DNA of 28,450 bases from positions 1-28,450 of the forward strand of contig CAZCPY010000033.1 of NCBI GenBank assembly GCA_964499865.1, written 5' to 3'. This document shows, piece by piece, positions 8,598 through 17,052 of this stretch (its first letter is position 1; each line of letters opens with the position of its first letter). Under the pieces are notes generated by a model. The model was given only the letters and a program-made list of their open reading frames with translations, was not told the DNA's origin and made no database searches. The translations under genes were made by a program, and so were the position numbers. The DNA comes from JANOGU01 sp964499865. Lineage in GTDB: Bacteria; Pseudomonadota; Alphaproteobacteria; Rhodobacterales; Rhodobacteraceae.

Positions 8598-9497
8598 TTA
8601 CGCGGCGGCCAGCAGCCAGTCGCACACCCGGGCGGCGGCGGGCGCCAGCTCCGCGCCCGCCGGCCAGACGACGTGGAAGTCGCGCCCCGTGCGCATCGCC
8701 GCGCCGGTCACCCGCCGCAGATGGCCCGCCGCCACCAGCCGTTCCACCAGGTGCCGCCAGCCGAGCGCGATGCCCTGCCCGTCCAGCACCGCCTGCAACA
8801 ACAGCGCGTAGTCGTTGAAGCGGAACCCCTCCGGCACCGGCCCCCGCACGCCCGCCTGCGCCAGCCAGTCGGCCCAGGTGGCGGCGGGGCGGTGGGGTTC
8901 CTCCAGATGCAGCAGGCGGTGCGCCAGCAGGTCGGGCGCCGCCTGCGGCTGGCCTTCGCGGGCCAGGTAGGCGGGGGCGGCCACGGCCCAGATCTCCTCG
9001 GCCGCCAGCCGGGCCGCGGCCAGGTCCGGCCAGTCGCCCGGATCGCCGCCGCGCACGGCCAGCGGGATCCCCTCGTCAGCGATGTCGAGATCGCGGAACG
9101 ACGACTGGATGCGCAGTTCCACCCCCGGCACGGCATCGCGGAAGGCCTGCAGCCGCGGCAGCATCCAGAAGGTCGCGAAGGCGGTCGAACAGGACAGCGT
9201 CACATGCCCGCCCGACGGCGGCACCCGCACCGCCTCGACCGCGCGGCGGATCAGGCCAAGGCCAAGCGAGGTTTCCGCCAGCAGGCGGGCGCCCGGGGCG
9301 GTCAGGGCGACGGCGCGGTGGCGGCGGTGGAACAGCGCCACGCCGAGCTGCCGTTCAAGCCCGCGCACGGCATAGCTGACGGCGGCCTGCGTCATCCCCA
9401 GTTCCGCCGCGGCAGCGGTAAAGGACAGGTGGCGCCCGGCGGCCTCGAACACCACCAGCGCCCCGGCGGAGGGCAGAAGATGCCGCAGGCTTTGCAT
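8598..9497 (-). CDS. LysR-family transcriptional regulator (GcvA-like)
   Basis: A 299-aa LysR protein. The N-terminal winged helix (FEAAGRHLSFTAAAAELGMTQAAVSYAVRGLERQLGVALFHR) is at about residues 18-58. A linker helix and a type 2 periplasmic-binding effector domain follow, and the latter begins near VTLSCSTAFATFWMLPRL. The pattern F-x-A-x-A-R-x-x-S-F-T and the T-F-A-x-x-W-L-x-P-R-L-like segment are those of GcvA-type members. The gene is divergent from the mttB-like operon with 94 bp between start codons. It is therefore the natural candidate regulator of that operon, perhaps sensing the methylated amine substrate. That role is inferred from position alone. Confidence 0.9.
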   Translation of the reverse strand: MQSLRHLLPSAGALVVFEAAGRHLSFTAAAAELGMTQAAVSYAVRGLERQLGVALFHRRHRAVALTAPGARLLAETSLGLGLIRRAVEAVRVPPSGGHVTLSCSTAFATFWMLPRLQAFRDAVPGVELRIQSSFRDLDIADEGIPLAVRGGDPGDWPDLAAARLAAEEIWAVAAPAYLAREGQPQAAPDLLAHRLLHLEEPHRPAATWADWLAQAGVRGPVPEGFRFNDYALLLQAVLDGQGIALGWRHLVERLVAAGHLRRVTGAAMRTGRDFHVVWPAGAELAPAAARVCDWLLAAA

Positions 9498-9591
9498 GAA
9501 CGCAGCTTATCCGAAGCGTCAGCATTTTCCAGCGTCACAAACGCCCCGGAAGGCGCTAGCCAGCAGCATCACCCCCGCGCAGGAGCCGCCC
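9498..9591. promoter_or_regulatory. Divergent control region between LysR gene and mttB-like operon
   Basis: These 94 bp must hold both promoters and any LysR site. The element AGCGTCA occurs twice in direct orientation, at 9515 and 9531, 16 bp apart start to start. That spacing would suit a regulator contacting successive helical turns. The mttB-like gene has an AGGAG ribosome site near 9580. No convincing -10/-35 pair could be picked. Confidence 0.4.
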
Positions 9592-11139
9592 ATGGACACC
9601 GCCGACATCGCCCGCCCCCGTGCCCGGTCGGGACGCGAGGCGCGCCGGGCCGAACGCGGGGCCGGCCAGCAGGGGCTGGGCCGCCCCTTCATCCGGCGCA
9701 ACATCCCGACCTACGACATCCTGTCGGAGGAGAACCTCCAGAAGATCGAACGGACGGCCGAGCGCATCCTGGCCGAGATCGGCATCGACTTCCGCGACGA
9801 CGACGCCGCGCTGGACCTGTGGCGCCGGGCGGGTGCAAGGATCGACGGGCGGCGGGTGCGGTGCGAGCCGGGGATGCTGGCCGAAATCCTGAAGTCCGCC
9901 CCCGCGAGCTTTACCCAGCACGCCCGCAACCCGGCCAACAGCGTCGAGATCGGCGGCAGGTCGGTGGTCTTCGCCCCGGCCTACGGCTCGCCCTTCGTGA
10001 TGGACCTGGACCGCGGCCGCCGCTACGGCACCCTCGAGGACTTCGCGAACTTCATCCGCCTGGGCCAGTCCTCGCCCTGGCTGCACCATTCCGGCGGCAC
10101 GATCTGCGAGCCCGTGGACGTGCCGGTGAACAAGCGGCATCTCGACATGGTGCTGGCCCATGTGGAGAATTCCGACCGCTGCTTCATGGGGTCGGTGACT
10201 GCCGAAAGCCGTGCGGAAGACAGCATCGACATGGCCCGCATCGTCTTTGGCGTCGATTTCGTTGACCGGAACTGCGTCATCCTGGGCAACGTCAACGTCA
10301 ACTCGCCGCTGGTCTGGGATGCCACCATGACCACCGCGATGCGGGCCTATGCGCGGGCCAACCAGGCGGCGGTGATCGTGCCCTTCATCCTGGGCGGGGC
10401 GATGGGTCCGGTGACGAACGCGGGCGCCATCGCGCAGGCCCATGCGGAAACCCTGATGGGCTGCGCGCTGACGCAACTGGAGCGCCCCGGCGCGCCGGTG
10501 ATCTACGGCAACTTCCTGTCGTCGATGTCGCTGCGGTCAGGCTCGCCCACCTTCGGCACGCCGGAGCCTGCCATCGGCTCGATGGTGATCGGCCAGCTTG
10601 CCCGCCGTGCCGGGTTGCCGCTGCGCTGTTCGGGCAACTTCACCACCTCGAAACTGCCCGACGCCCAGGCGATGACCGAAGGCACCATGTCGATGCTGGC
10701 CGCAATCCACTGCGGCGCCAACTTCATCCTGCATGCGGCGGGGTTCCTGGATGGCCTGCTGTCGATGTCCTACGAGAAATTCGTGATGGACACCGACCTG
10801 TGCGGCGCGCTGCACAGCTACCTGGATGGCGTGACGGTGGACGACAACAGCCTCGCCATGGGCGCATTCCAGGAGGTCGGGCCCGGCAGCCACTTCTTCG
10901 GCTGCGCCCATACGATGGCGAACTACGAGACCGCCTTCTGGGACAGCGGCCTGGCCGACAACGAGCCCTTCGAGAAATGGTCCGCCGCCGGGTCCGAGGA
11001 TGCCGCCACCCGCGCCAACCGGCTGTGGAAGAAGCGGCTGGCCGAATTCCAGCCACCGCCGCTTGACGACGGGGTGCGTGACGGCCTCCATGACTTCGTG
11101 GCGCGGCGCAAGGCCGCGATGCCCGACGCCTGGCACTGA
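9592..11139 (+). CDS. MttB-family (non-pyrrolysine) methylamine/betaine methyltransferase
   Basis: A 515-aa member of the trimethylamine methyltransferase family (COG5598). These enzymes move a methyl group from a quaternary or tertiary amine to a cobalamin protein. Family segments include IPTYDILSEENLQKIERTAERILAEIGIDF near the N-terminus, NSVEIGGRSVVFAPAYGSPF, VIVPFILGGAMGPVT and the C-terminal CAHTMANYETAFWDS. There is no in-frame amber codon, so it belongs to the non-pyrrolysine branch, whose characterised members include glycine betaine and related betaine methyltransferases. The ATG at 9592 is preceded by AGGAG; the frame is open upstream but without family resemblance. It abuts the TMADH-like gene with no intervening base. 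No corrinoid protein is in the window. The substrate is not determined. Confidence 0.85.
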   Translation: MDTADIARPRARSGREARRAERGAGQQGLGRPFIRRNIPTYDILSEENLQKIERTAERILAEIGIDFRDDDAALDLWRRAGARIDGRRVRCEPGMLAEILKSAPASFTQHARNPANSVEIGGRSVVFAPAYGSPFVMDLDRGRRYGTLEDFANFIRLGQSSPWLHHSGGTICEPVDVPVNKRHLDMVLAHVENSDRCFMGSVTAESRAEDSIDMARIVFGVDFVDRNCVILGNVNVNSPLVWDATMTTAMRAYARANQAAVIVPFILGGAMGPVTNAGAIAQAHAETLMGCALTQLERPGAPVIYGNFLSSMSLRSGSPTFGTPEPAIGSMVIGQLARRAGLPLRCSGNFTTSKLPDAQAMTEGTMSMLAAIHCGANFILHAAGFLDGLLSMSYEKFVMDTDLCGALHSYLDGVTVDDNSLAMGAFQEVGPGSHFFGCAHTMANYETAFWDSGLADNEPFEKWSAAGSEDAATRANRLWKKRLAEFQPPPLDDGVRDGLHDFVARRKAAMPDAWH

Positions 11140-13176
11140 ATGACCAACGATCCCCTGCTGCAACCCTATCGCCTGAAGCACCTGACGCTGCGCAACCGGG
11201 TGATGTCGACCGCGCACGAGCCGTCCTATTCCGAGGACGGCCTGCCCAAGGACCGCTACCGCCTGTATCATGTGGAGAAGGCGAGGGGCGGGCTGGCGCT
11301 GACGATGACGGCGGGCTCGGCCATCGTCTCGCAGGACAGCCCCGCGGCCTTCGGCAACCTTCAGGCGTATCGCGACGAGATCGTGCCCTGGCTGCGGCGG
11401 CTGGCCGATGATGTCCACGAACAGGGCGCGGCGGTGATGATCCAGCTGACCCACCTCGGCCGCCGCACCGGGTGGAACAAGGCCGACTGGCTGCCGGTGC
11501 TGGCGCCCTCGCCCGTGCGGGAACCCGCGCACCGGGCCTTCCCGAAGGAGATCGAGGACTGGGACATCGACCGCATCGTCGCGGACTATGCCTCCGCCGC
11601 GCAAAGGATGCAGGAAGCGGGCCTCGACGGGATCGAGTTCGAAAGCTACGGCCACCTGATGGACGGCTTCTGGTCGCCCGGCACGAACCGGCGCACCGAC
11701 GAATGGGGCGGGTCGCTGGACAATCGCCTGCGCTTCACCTGGGCCGTTCTCGATGCCGTCCGGGCAGCCTGCGGGCCCGCGTTCATCGTCGGCATCCGCA
11801 TGGTGACCGACGAGCTCTGGGACGACGGCTTCGGCCCCGAGGAGGGGCTGGAAATCGCCCGCAGGCTGGCACGGTCGGGCAGGATCGACTTCCTGAACCT
11901 GATCCGCGGCCACATCGACCGCGACGCGGCGCTGACGACGGTGATCCCGATCCAGGGCATGCCGTCTGCCCCGCATCTGGACTTCATGGGTCAGGTGCGG
12001 GCGGCAACCGGGTTTCCCGTCTTCCACGCCGCCCGCATCCCCGACGTGGCCACCGCCCGCCACGCCATCGCCAGCGGCAAGCTCGACATGGTGGGGATGA
12101 CCCGCGCCCACATCGCCGACCCCCACATCGTGCGGAAGGTGCGCGAGGGCCGCGAGGACCGCATCCGCCCCTGCGTCGGCGCGACCTACTGCCTCGACCG
12201 CATCTACGAGGGCGGCGAGGCCCTGTGCATCCACAACGCCGCCACCGGGCGCGAGGCGACGGTGCCGCATGACCCCGGCACGTCCTCCGCTCCGAAGCGG
12301 GTGGTCGTGGTGGGCGCAGGCCCGGCTGGGCTGGAGGCCGCGCGCATAGCGGCAGAACGCGGGCACCGGGTGACGGTGCTGGAGGCATCCGGCAAGGCAG
12401 GTGGTCAAGTCAGCCTGCTGGCCCAGAACCCCCGCCGCCGCGAGATGGCGGGGATCATCGACTGGCGGCTGTCGGAACTGGCCCGGCTGGGGGTGGAGGT
12501 CCGCCATGACATCTGGGCGGAACCCGACGACGTTCTGGCTCTGGCGCCCGGGGTGGTGGTGATCGCCACCGGCGGCCTGCCGCAACCGCCGCCGCTGAAG
12601 GGCGGCGAGGACCTCGTCACCTCGTCCTGGGACATCATCTCGGGCGCGGTGAAGCCCGCAGCCGAGGTCCTGGTCTACGACGACGGCGGGGCACATGCGG
12701 GGATGACGGCGGCCGAGATGGTCGCCCGCAGCGGGGCCCGCACCGAACTGGTCTCGCCGGAGCGGTTCTTCGCGCCCGACATGGGCGGCATGAACCATGT
12801 GCCCTACATGCGCGCCCTCCACGAGACCGGCACCACGATCACCATAAACACCCGCCTGTCCGCCGTGCGGCGCGAGGGCAACCGGCTGGTGGCGACGCTG
12901 GTGTCGGACTTTGCCCCGGGCTGGAGCGCCGAGCGGCGGGTGGATCAGGTGGTGGTTGACCACGGCACCGCGGCCAACGCCGACCTGTATTTCGCGCTGA
13001 AACCGCTGTCGCGCAACCGCGGCGCGGTGGACTACGGCGCGCTGACCGCCGGGCGGGACCCTTTCCCGCCACGCGGTGCGGGCGGCTTCACGCTTTACCG
13101 CATCGGCGACGCGGTGGCCGCGCGCAACATCCATGCGGGCATCTACGACGCCGCGCGATTCGGGATGCTGTGGTAG
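11140..13176 (+). CDS. TMADH-like FMN/FAD oxidoreductase (NADH:flavin oxidoreductase family)
   Basis: A 678-aa enzyme with the trimethylamine dehydrogenase / 2,4-dienoyl-CoA reductase layout. Residues 1 to about 335 form an old-yellow-enzyme TIM barrel (RNRVMSTAHEPS, MIQLTHLGRRTGW, GIEFESYGHLMDGFWSPGTNRRTDEWGGSLDNR). A cysteine cluster follows at about 345-363. Residues about 385-678 form FAD/NAD(P)-binding lobes (VVVVGAGPAGLEAARIAAERGH, VVIATGG, YRIGDAVAARNIHAGIYDAARFG). Visible cluster cysteines are C345, C351 and C363; position 348, normally Cys, is Ala. E27 stands where TMADH has the cysteinyl-FMN Cys30, so FMN should be non-covalent. The start follows the mttB-like stop directly (TGA ATG). 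A role in oxidative N-demethylation together with its neighbour is likely, as for dimethylglycine or proline betaine catabolism; this is inference. Confidence 0.85.
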   Translation: MTNDPLLQPYRLKHLTLRNRVMSTAHEPSYSEDGLPKDRYRLYHVEKARGGLALTMTAGSAIVSQDSPAAFGNLQAYRDEIVPWLRRLADDVHEQGAAVMIQLTHLGRRTGWNKADWLPVLAPSPVREPAHRAFPKEIEDWDIDRIVADYASAAQRMQEAGLDGIEFESYGHLMDGFWSPGTNRRTDEWGGSLDNRLRFTWAVLDAVRAACGPAFIVGIRMVTDELWDDGFGPEEGLEIARRLARSGRIDFLNLIRGHIDRDAALTTVIPIQGMPSAPHLDFMGQVRAATGFPVFHAARIPDVATARHAIASGKLDMVGMTRAHIADPHIVRKVREGREDRIRPCVGATYCLDRIYEGGEALCIHNAATGREATVPHDPGTSSAPKRVVVVGAGPAGLEAARIAAERGHRVTVLEASGKAGGQVSLLAQNPRRREMAGIIDWRLSELARLGVEVRHDIWAEPDDVLALAPGVVVIATGGLPQPPPLKGGEDLVTSSWDIISGAVKPAAEVLVYDDGGAHAGMTAAEMVARSGARTELVSPERFFAPDMGGMNHVPYMRALHETGTTITINTRLSAVRREGNRLVATLVSDFAPGWSAERRVDQVVVDHGTAANADLYFALKPLSRNRGAVDYGALTAGRDPFPPRGAGGFTLYRIGDAVAARNIHAGIYDAARFGMLW

Positions 13177-13206
13177 CGCGCGGAACCTTCGGCCCGGAAA
13201 CCCCGT

Positions 13207-13278
13207 CCCGGGCCTGACCCGGGACTTCCCCTTTCACCGGCGCGCCAGTGACGGGCGAGGCCCCGGGTCAGGCCCGGG
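13207..13278. repeat. Inverted repeat between convergent genes (REP-like)
   Basis: CCCGGGCCTGACCCGGG at 13207-13223 is repeated in exact reverse complement at 13262-13278, with 38 bp between. Each arm is itself bounded by CCCGGG palindromes and can fold on its own. The element sits between the convergent flavoenzyme and coq9 genes, where it could act as a two-way transcript end. Sequences of this style are frequent between genes in Rhodobacteraceae, as far as I recall, so it may be one of a dispersed family. Confidence 0.7.
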
Positions 13279-13298
13279 GCGGGGGCACTTCGCTGAAA

Positions 13299-13994
13299 TC
13301 AGCGCGGCCAGCGGCCGGGCAGGTCGTCGGGCATCTGCGGCATCGCGGGCATGCGCCAGTTGCGGAAGATGCGGCCCGGGCCTTCGGCAAAGGCGCGGGC
13401 GACGGGATTGTCGCGCACCGTGGCCTTCATCTTCTCGATCCGCATCACGTCCTCGATCCGGCGGTCGAGGAAATCCCAGGTCGCCTGCGCCCCGGGCGAA
13501 TCGTCGCCCAGCCAGAACAGCACCGTCGCGCCATAGACGCCCGACAGCGTGGCCCGCTTGGTGTACCAGTTGAAATCGCGCGCCGTGTCGCCCAGCGCGG
13601 TCCAGACCGCATCCGCGGTGCCCCACAGCAGCCGCGCGCCGGTCGCCCCGTGCTGCGGCAGGGCAAACAGCGTGGCGCCGCGGCGCACCAGCTCGCGGTC
13701 GCCGACGATCTCCAGCCGCGTGCGCACCGCGCGCGCCACCCGGTCGCGGAACCGCAGCGCGGTCAGGTCGGTTTCCGCCAGCCGCTCCGCCATCCGCCTG
13801 TCGCCCGCCCGGTGGTAGGCCACCGCCAGGTCGACGCCGCCGCGCGGGAACAGCGCCTTGGCCAGCGCCGGGGCGATCCCGGCCCCGGCCGCCGCGGCGG
13901 CGAGCGTCCGGTCGGACCAGCCGTCGAAGGGCACATGCGGCAGCGCGGCCTGAAGCAGGCGGTCATGTGCGGTGGCGGTGTCATCGGCTGGCAT
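13299..13994 (-). CDS. coq9: COQ9-family ubiquinone biosynthesis protein
   Basis: A 231-aa protein of the COQ9 family, a lipid-binding protein with a TetR-like fold that assists the demethoxyubiquinone hydroxylase step of ubiquinone synthesis. The N-terminal part (LLQAALPHVPFDGWSDRTLAAAAAGAGI, LFPRGGVDLAVAYHRAGDRRM) is the TetR-like helical region. The C-terminal part (DFNWYTKRATLSGVYGATVLFWLGD, TWDFLDRRIEDVMRIEKMKA) is the diagnostic COQ9 domain. ATG at 13994 is chosen over GTG at 14006 because GGAG lies six bases upstream of it. The gene is divergent from rpsU. Confidence 0.92.
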   Translation of the reverse strand: MPADDTATAHDRLLQAALPHVPFDGWSDRTLAAAAAGAGIAPALAKALFPRGGVDLAVAYHRAGDRRMAERLAETDLTALRFRDRVARAVRTRLEIVGDRELVRRGATLFALPQHGATGARLLWGTADAVWTALGDTARDFNWYTKRATLSGVYGATVLFWLGDDSPGAQATWDFLDRRIEDVMRIEKMKATVRDNPVARAFAEGPGRIFRNWRMPAMPQMPDDLPGRWPR

Positions 13995-14092
13995 TGGCGG
14001 CTCCACGGGTGGACAGGCACACAGACGGGTGTTATAGGCCCCCCGCCTGCACGGAACAGTGCAACTCTAACCCGAAAGGTGGTGAAACCCGC

Positions 14093-14299
14093 ATGCAGGT
14101 CAGCGTCCGCGACAACAACGTCGAACAGGCCCTCCGGGCCTTGAAGAAAAAGCTCCAGCGCGAAGGCGTCTTCCGCGAGATGAAGCTCAAGCAGCATTTC
14201 GAGAAGCCCTCCGTCAAGCGCGCGCGCGAACAGGCCGAGGCGATCCGCCGGGCCCGCAAGCTCGCCCGCAAGAAGGCCCAGCGCGAAGGCGCGCTCTGA
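14093..14299 (+). CDS. rpsU: 30S ribosomal protein S21
   Basis: A 68-aa basic protein: MQVSVRDNNVEQALRALKKK, then KLQREGVFREMKLKQHFEKP and a Lys/Arg-rich C-terminal helix. This is the S21 sequence, which lies near the platform of the small subunit and helps mRNA selection. An AAAGGTGG ribosome site precedes the ATG. A strong intrinsic terminator follows 46 bp after the stop, so it is probably a single-gene transcript. The divergent coq9 shares its upstream region. Confidence 0.97.
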   Translation: MQVSVRDNNVEQALRALKKKLQREGVFREMKLKQHFEKPSVKRAREQAEAIRRARKLARKKAQREGAL

Positions 14300-14345
14300 G
14301 CGGCGTTCAGCGGAACAGGGGACGGGGCAACCCGTCTGTGAAGCG

Positions 14346-14375
14346 CCCCCGGGCCGGTCGGCCGCGGGGGTTTTT
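14346..14375 (+). terminator. Rho-independent terminator of rpsU
   Basis: The stem CCCCC-G-GGCCG, loop GT, CGGCC-GC-GGGGG is followed by TTTTT at 14371-14375. It lies 46 bp after the rpsU stop and just before the barstar start. Confidence 0.88.
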
Positions 14376-14396
14376 CATTGCCCGCGGGGGTGCGTG

Positions 14397-14651
14397 ATGC
14401 CCGCCGTCGAGGTTGATCTGACCGGCTGCGCGGACGAAGCCGCGCTGTGGTCCCGCCTGCTGGCGGCGCTTGGCGCGCCGGACTGGCACGGGCGCAACCT
14501 CGATGCGCTGTGGGACGGCCTGACCGGCAGTCTGTTTCCCCGGCCCGCGGCGCTGGTGGTCAGGGGCCGCGTCCCGGCGCTGGAGGTGCGGCTGTCGGCG
14601 ATCCTGACGGTCTTCGACCGGGCGGGGATTCCGGTGCGGCGCGACGGATAG
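14397..14651 (+). CDS. Barstar-family RNase inhibitor-like protein
   Basis: An 84-aa protein. DEAALWSRLLAALGAPDWHGRNLDALWDGLTG matches the barstar core, in which an acidic helix and the following loop plug the active site of barnase-type RNases. The short C-terminal strand region ends the domain. No barnase-like gene is nearby, so the partner is unknown; it may control a secreted RNase encoded elsewhere or be repurposed. The ATG at 14397 begins only 21 bp after the terminator T-run, so it must use a promoter overlapping that terminator or depend on read-through from rpsU. An adjoining GTG at 14394 is an alternative start. Confidence 0.8.
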   Translation: MPAVEVDLTGCADEAALWSRLLAALGAPDWHGRNLDALWDGLTGSLFPRPAALVVRGRVPALEVRLSAILTVFDRAGIPVRRDG

Positions 14652-14698
14652 CAGCACGGGCGTCCTGCCCGCCCCGTCCCGGGCGGCTTCTCTGGGGG

Positions 14699-14730
14699 GA
14701 CAGGCGCCAGTGGCCAGAAGGCCGCCTGTC
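14699..14730. terminator. Stem-loop between convergent barstar and rnr genes
   Basis: GACAGGCG at 14699-14706 pairs with CGCCTGTC at 14723-14730, and GGCC-AGAA-GGCC can form inside it. It sits between two convergent stops (14651 and 14768). There is no T-run, so it may stabilise 3' ends rather than terminate. Confidence 0.45.
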
Positions 14731-14767
14731 GGGCAGGCCGACGACCCGCACCCGCAGCGGACCGCCC

Positions 14768-17002
14768 CTACCGGCGCCGCACGATGCGGCGCGCAAGTCC
14801 CGCGGCGCGGCCCCTGGGCCCGGCGGGCGCGCCGCGGCGGGCGCCGCCGGGGCCGGGCAGGCGGCGGTCCTCGATCTCCAGCAGGTCCAGCAGCAACCCG
14901 CCGGTCACCGGCACCGCCTCGGCCAGCCGCACCGTGACCCGCAGGCCCGCGCCGATCACCGTGCCGGACTGCGACCCGATCAGGGTCTGCGCGTCGCGGT
15001 CGTAGTGGAAGAACTCGCGCCCGACCTCGCGGATCGGCACCAGGCCGTCGGCGCCGCTGCCGTCGAGCTTCACGAACAGGCCGAACTTCTGCACGCCGGA
15101 AATGCGCCCGGTGAACGTCTGCCCCACCCGGTCGGCCAGCCAGGCGGCCAGGTAGCGGTCGGTGGTGTCGCGTTCGGCCGCCATCGACCGCCGCTCGGTG
15201 TCCGAGATCAGGCGGCCCGTCTCCTCCAGCGCCGCCGCCTCGGCCTCGGTCTGCCCGTCAGGGCCCCAGCCATGCGCGGCGATCAGCGCGCGGTGCACGA
15301 TCAGGTCGGCATAGCGGCGGATGGGCGAGGTGAAATGCGCGTAGGTGCGCAGCGCAAGGCCGAAGTGGCCCAGGTTCTGCGGGCTGTAGAAAGCCTGCGG
15401 CAGCGACCGCAGCGTGGTGATGTTGATCAGTTCGTGCTGGTCGGTGCCTTCGGCCTGCGCCAGCAGGCGGTTGAGGTGCGATGTGCGCAGGACCTGCCCC
15501 TTGGCCAGCGTCAGGCCGGACGCCTGCGCCACCTCGCGCAGGGCGTCCAGCTTGTCGGGCGCGGGCGGCTCGTGCACGCGGAACAGCAGCGGGCGGCGGG
15601 CGGCGATCAGCGCCTGTGCCGCGCAGACATTGGCCAGCACCATGAAATCCTCGATCAGCCGGTGCGTCAGCAGCCGGTCCTTGAAGGCGACCGAGACGAC
15701 GCGGCCTTCCTCCGACAGGACGATCTGGCGTTCGGGCAGGTCGAGGTCCAGGGGTTCCCGCCGGTCGCGGGCGCGGGCGGCGGCCGCATGGGCGGCGGCC
15801 AGCGGGCGCAGGGCCTCCATCAGCGGTGCCGTCACCTCGTCGGGATAGCCGTCCAGCGCCGCCTGCACCTGCGCGTAGTGCAGCGACGCGCGCGACCGCA
15901 TCAGGCCGCGGACGAAGCGGTGCCCGCGCAGATCGCCGTCTTCGCCCAGCACCATGCGCACGGCCAGGCAGGCGCGGTCCACGCCCGCGTGCAGCGAACA
16001 CAGGTCGCCCGACAGCCGGTCGGGAAGCATCGGCACCACGCGGTCAGGGAAGTAGCTGGAATTGCCGCGCAGGCGCGCCTCGCGATCCAGCGCGCTGCCG
16101 GGGCGGACAAAGGCCGCCACGTCGGCGATGGCGACCCAGACGACATGGCCGCCGGGGTTGGCGGGGTCGGTGTCGGGCGCGGCGCAGACGGCATCGTCGC
16201 GGTCGCGCGCATCCACCGGGTCGATCGTCAAGAGCGGCAGGTCGCGCAGGTCCTCGCGGCCCTTCCGGCCGGGCTCGGACTGCGCTTCCGCCTCGGCCAG
16301 CACGGCCTCGGGAAAGCGGTCGGGAATGCGGTGGGCGCGGATGGCGATCAGGCTGACCGCTTTCGGCGCCGAGGGGTCGCCCAGCCGCGCCACGATGCGG
16401 GCCTGCGGCAGGCCCAGGCGGCGGGGGCCCGCGGCTTCGGCCTCGACCAGTTCGCCTTCCTGCGCGCCGCCGGTGTCACCCGGGGCCACGCGCCATTCGC
16501 GGTCGGACCCCTTTTCGATGGGCAGGATGCGCCCGCCGTCACGGCCCGCGCGGAAGATGCCCAGAACGCGCGGCGCGGCGTCCGCCAGCCGCTTGATCGG
16601 GCGGGCCTCGTAGGCGTGCCCCTCGCCCGACACCGGCGCCAGACGGGCCAGCACGCGGTCGCCTGCGCCGAGGGCGGGGTCGCCGCGGCGGGCGATCACC
16701 AGGATGCGCGGCGGGGCGCCGTCGGAGTCCCACTCGGCGGGCTGGGCGTAGAGGTCGCCCTGCGCGTCGGGGCCGGTGACCTCGACGATGGCGACCGGCG
16801 GCAGGCGGTCGGCCAGGTGCACACGCCGGGCCTTGCGGGTCAGGGTGCCGTCGTCTTCCAGCTCGCGCAGCAGGCGCTTGAGTTCCGCCTTGACCCCCGT
16901 GCCGCGCAGGCCAAAGGCGCGCGCGATGTCGCGGCGCGTGGTGACGGTGGGGTTTTCGGCCAGGAAGGCCGCCAGCGCGGCCTTGTCGGGAAGCGTATCC
17001 AT
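14768..17002 (-). CDS. rnr: Ribonuclease R
   Basis: A 744-aa exoribonuclease of the RNB family that degrades structured RNA 3' to 5' and acts in rRNA and mRNA turnover. The order of parts is an N-terminal helix-turn-helix (TVTTRRDIARAFGLRG, residues about 19-35), cold-shock-like OB domains, and the RNB catalytic domain with DPVDARDRDDAV supplying the metal-binding aspartates. RGNSSYFPDRVVPMLP and HFTSPIRRYADLIVHR are further RNB motifs. An S1 domain (FTGRISGVQKFGLFVKLDGSG) and an Arg-rich tail follow. Length is normal for alphaproteobacterial RNase R. It is followed by no same-strand gene before the barstar; dapE lies 50 bp upstream, so the two may be co-transcribed. Confidence 0.95.
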   Translation of the reverse strand: MDTLPDKAALAAFLAENPTVTTRRDIARAFGLRGTGVKAELKRLLRELEDDGTLTRKARRVHLADRLPPVAIVEVTGPDAQGDLYAQPAEWDSDGAPPRILVIARRGDPALGAGDRVLARLAPVSGEGHAYEARPIKRLADAAPRVLGIFRAGRDGGRILPIEKGSDREWRVAPGDTGGAQEGELVEAEAAGPRRLGLPQARIVARLGDPSAPKAVSLIAIRAHRIPDRFPEAVLAEAEAQSEPGRKGREDLRDLPLLTIDPVDARDRDDAVCAAPDTDPANPGGHVVWVAIADVAAFVRPGSALDREARLRGNSSYFPDRVVPMLPDRLSGDLCSLHAGVDRACLAVRMVLGEDGDLRGHRFVRGLMRSRASLHYAQVQAALDGYPDEVTAPLMEALRPLAAAHAAAARARDRREPLDLDLPERQIVLSEEGRVVSVAFKDRLLTHRLIEDFMVLANVCAAQALIAARRPLLFRVHEPPAPDKLDALREVAQASGLTLAKGQVLRTSHLNRLLAQAEGTDQHELINITTLRSLPQAFYSPQNLGHFGLALRTYAHFTSPIRRYADLIVHRALIAAHGWGPDGQTEAEAAALEETGRLISDTERRSMAAERDTTDRYLAAWLADRVGQTFTGRISGVQKFGLFVKLDGSGADGLVPIREVGREFFHYDRDAQTLIGSQSGTVIGAGLRVTVRLAEAVPVTGGLLLDLLEIEDRRLPGPGGARRGAPAGPRGRAAGLARRIVRRR

Positions 17003-17052
17003 GCCCCTGCCGCTAGCACGGGCGGGGCGCGGGAAACACCCCGCTGCGGGCC

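Noticed and set aside
9592..11139. A pyrrolysine (amber) codon in the mttB-like gene
   Set aside because: The reading frame is uninterrupted from ATG to TGA, so it is a non-pyrrolysine member.
10537..13134. 865-aa open frame on the minus strand opposite the TMADH-like gene
   Set aside because: It mirrors two clear family genes on the plus strand and has the biased His/Gly/Arg composition of a GC-rich antisense shadow.
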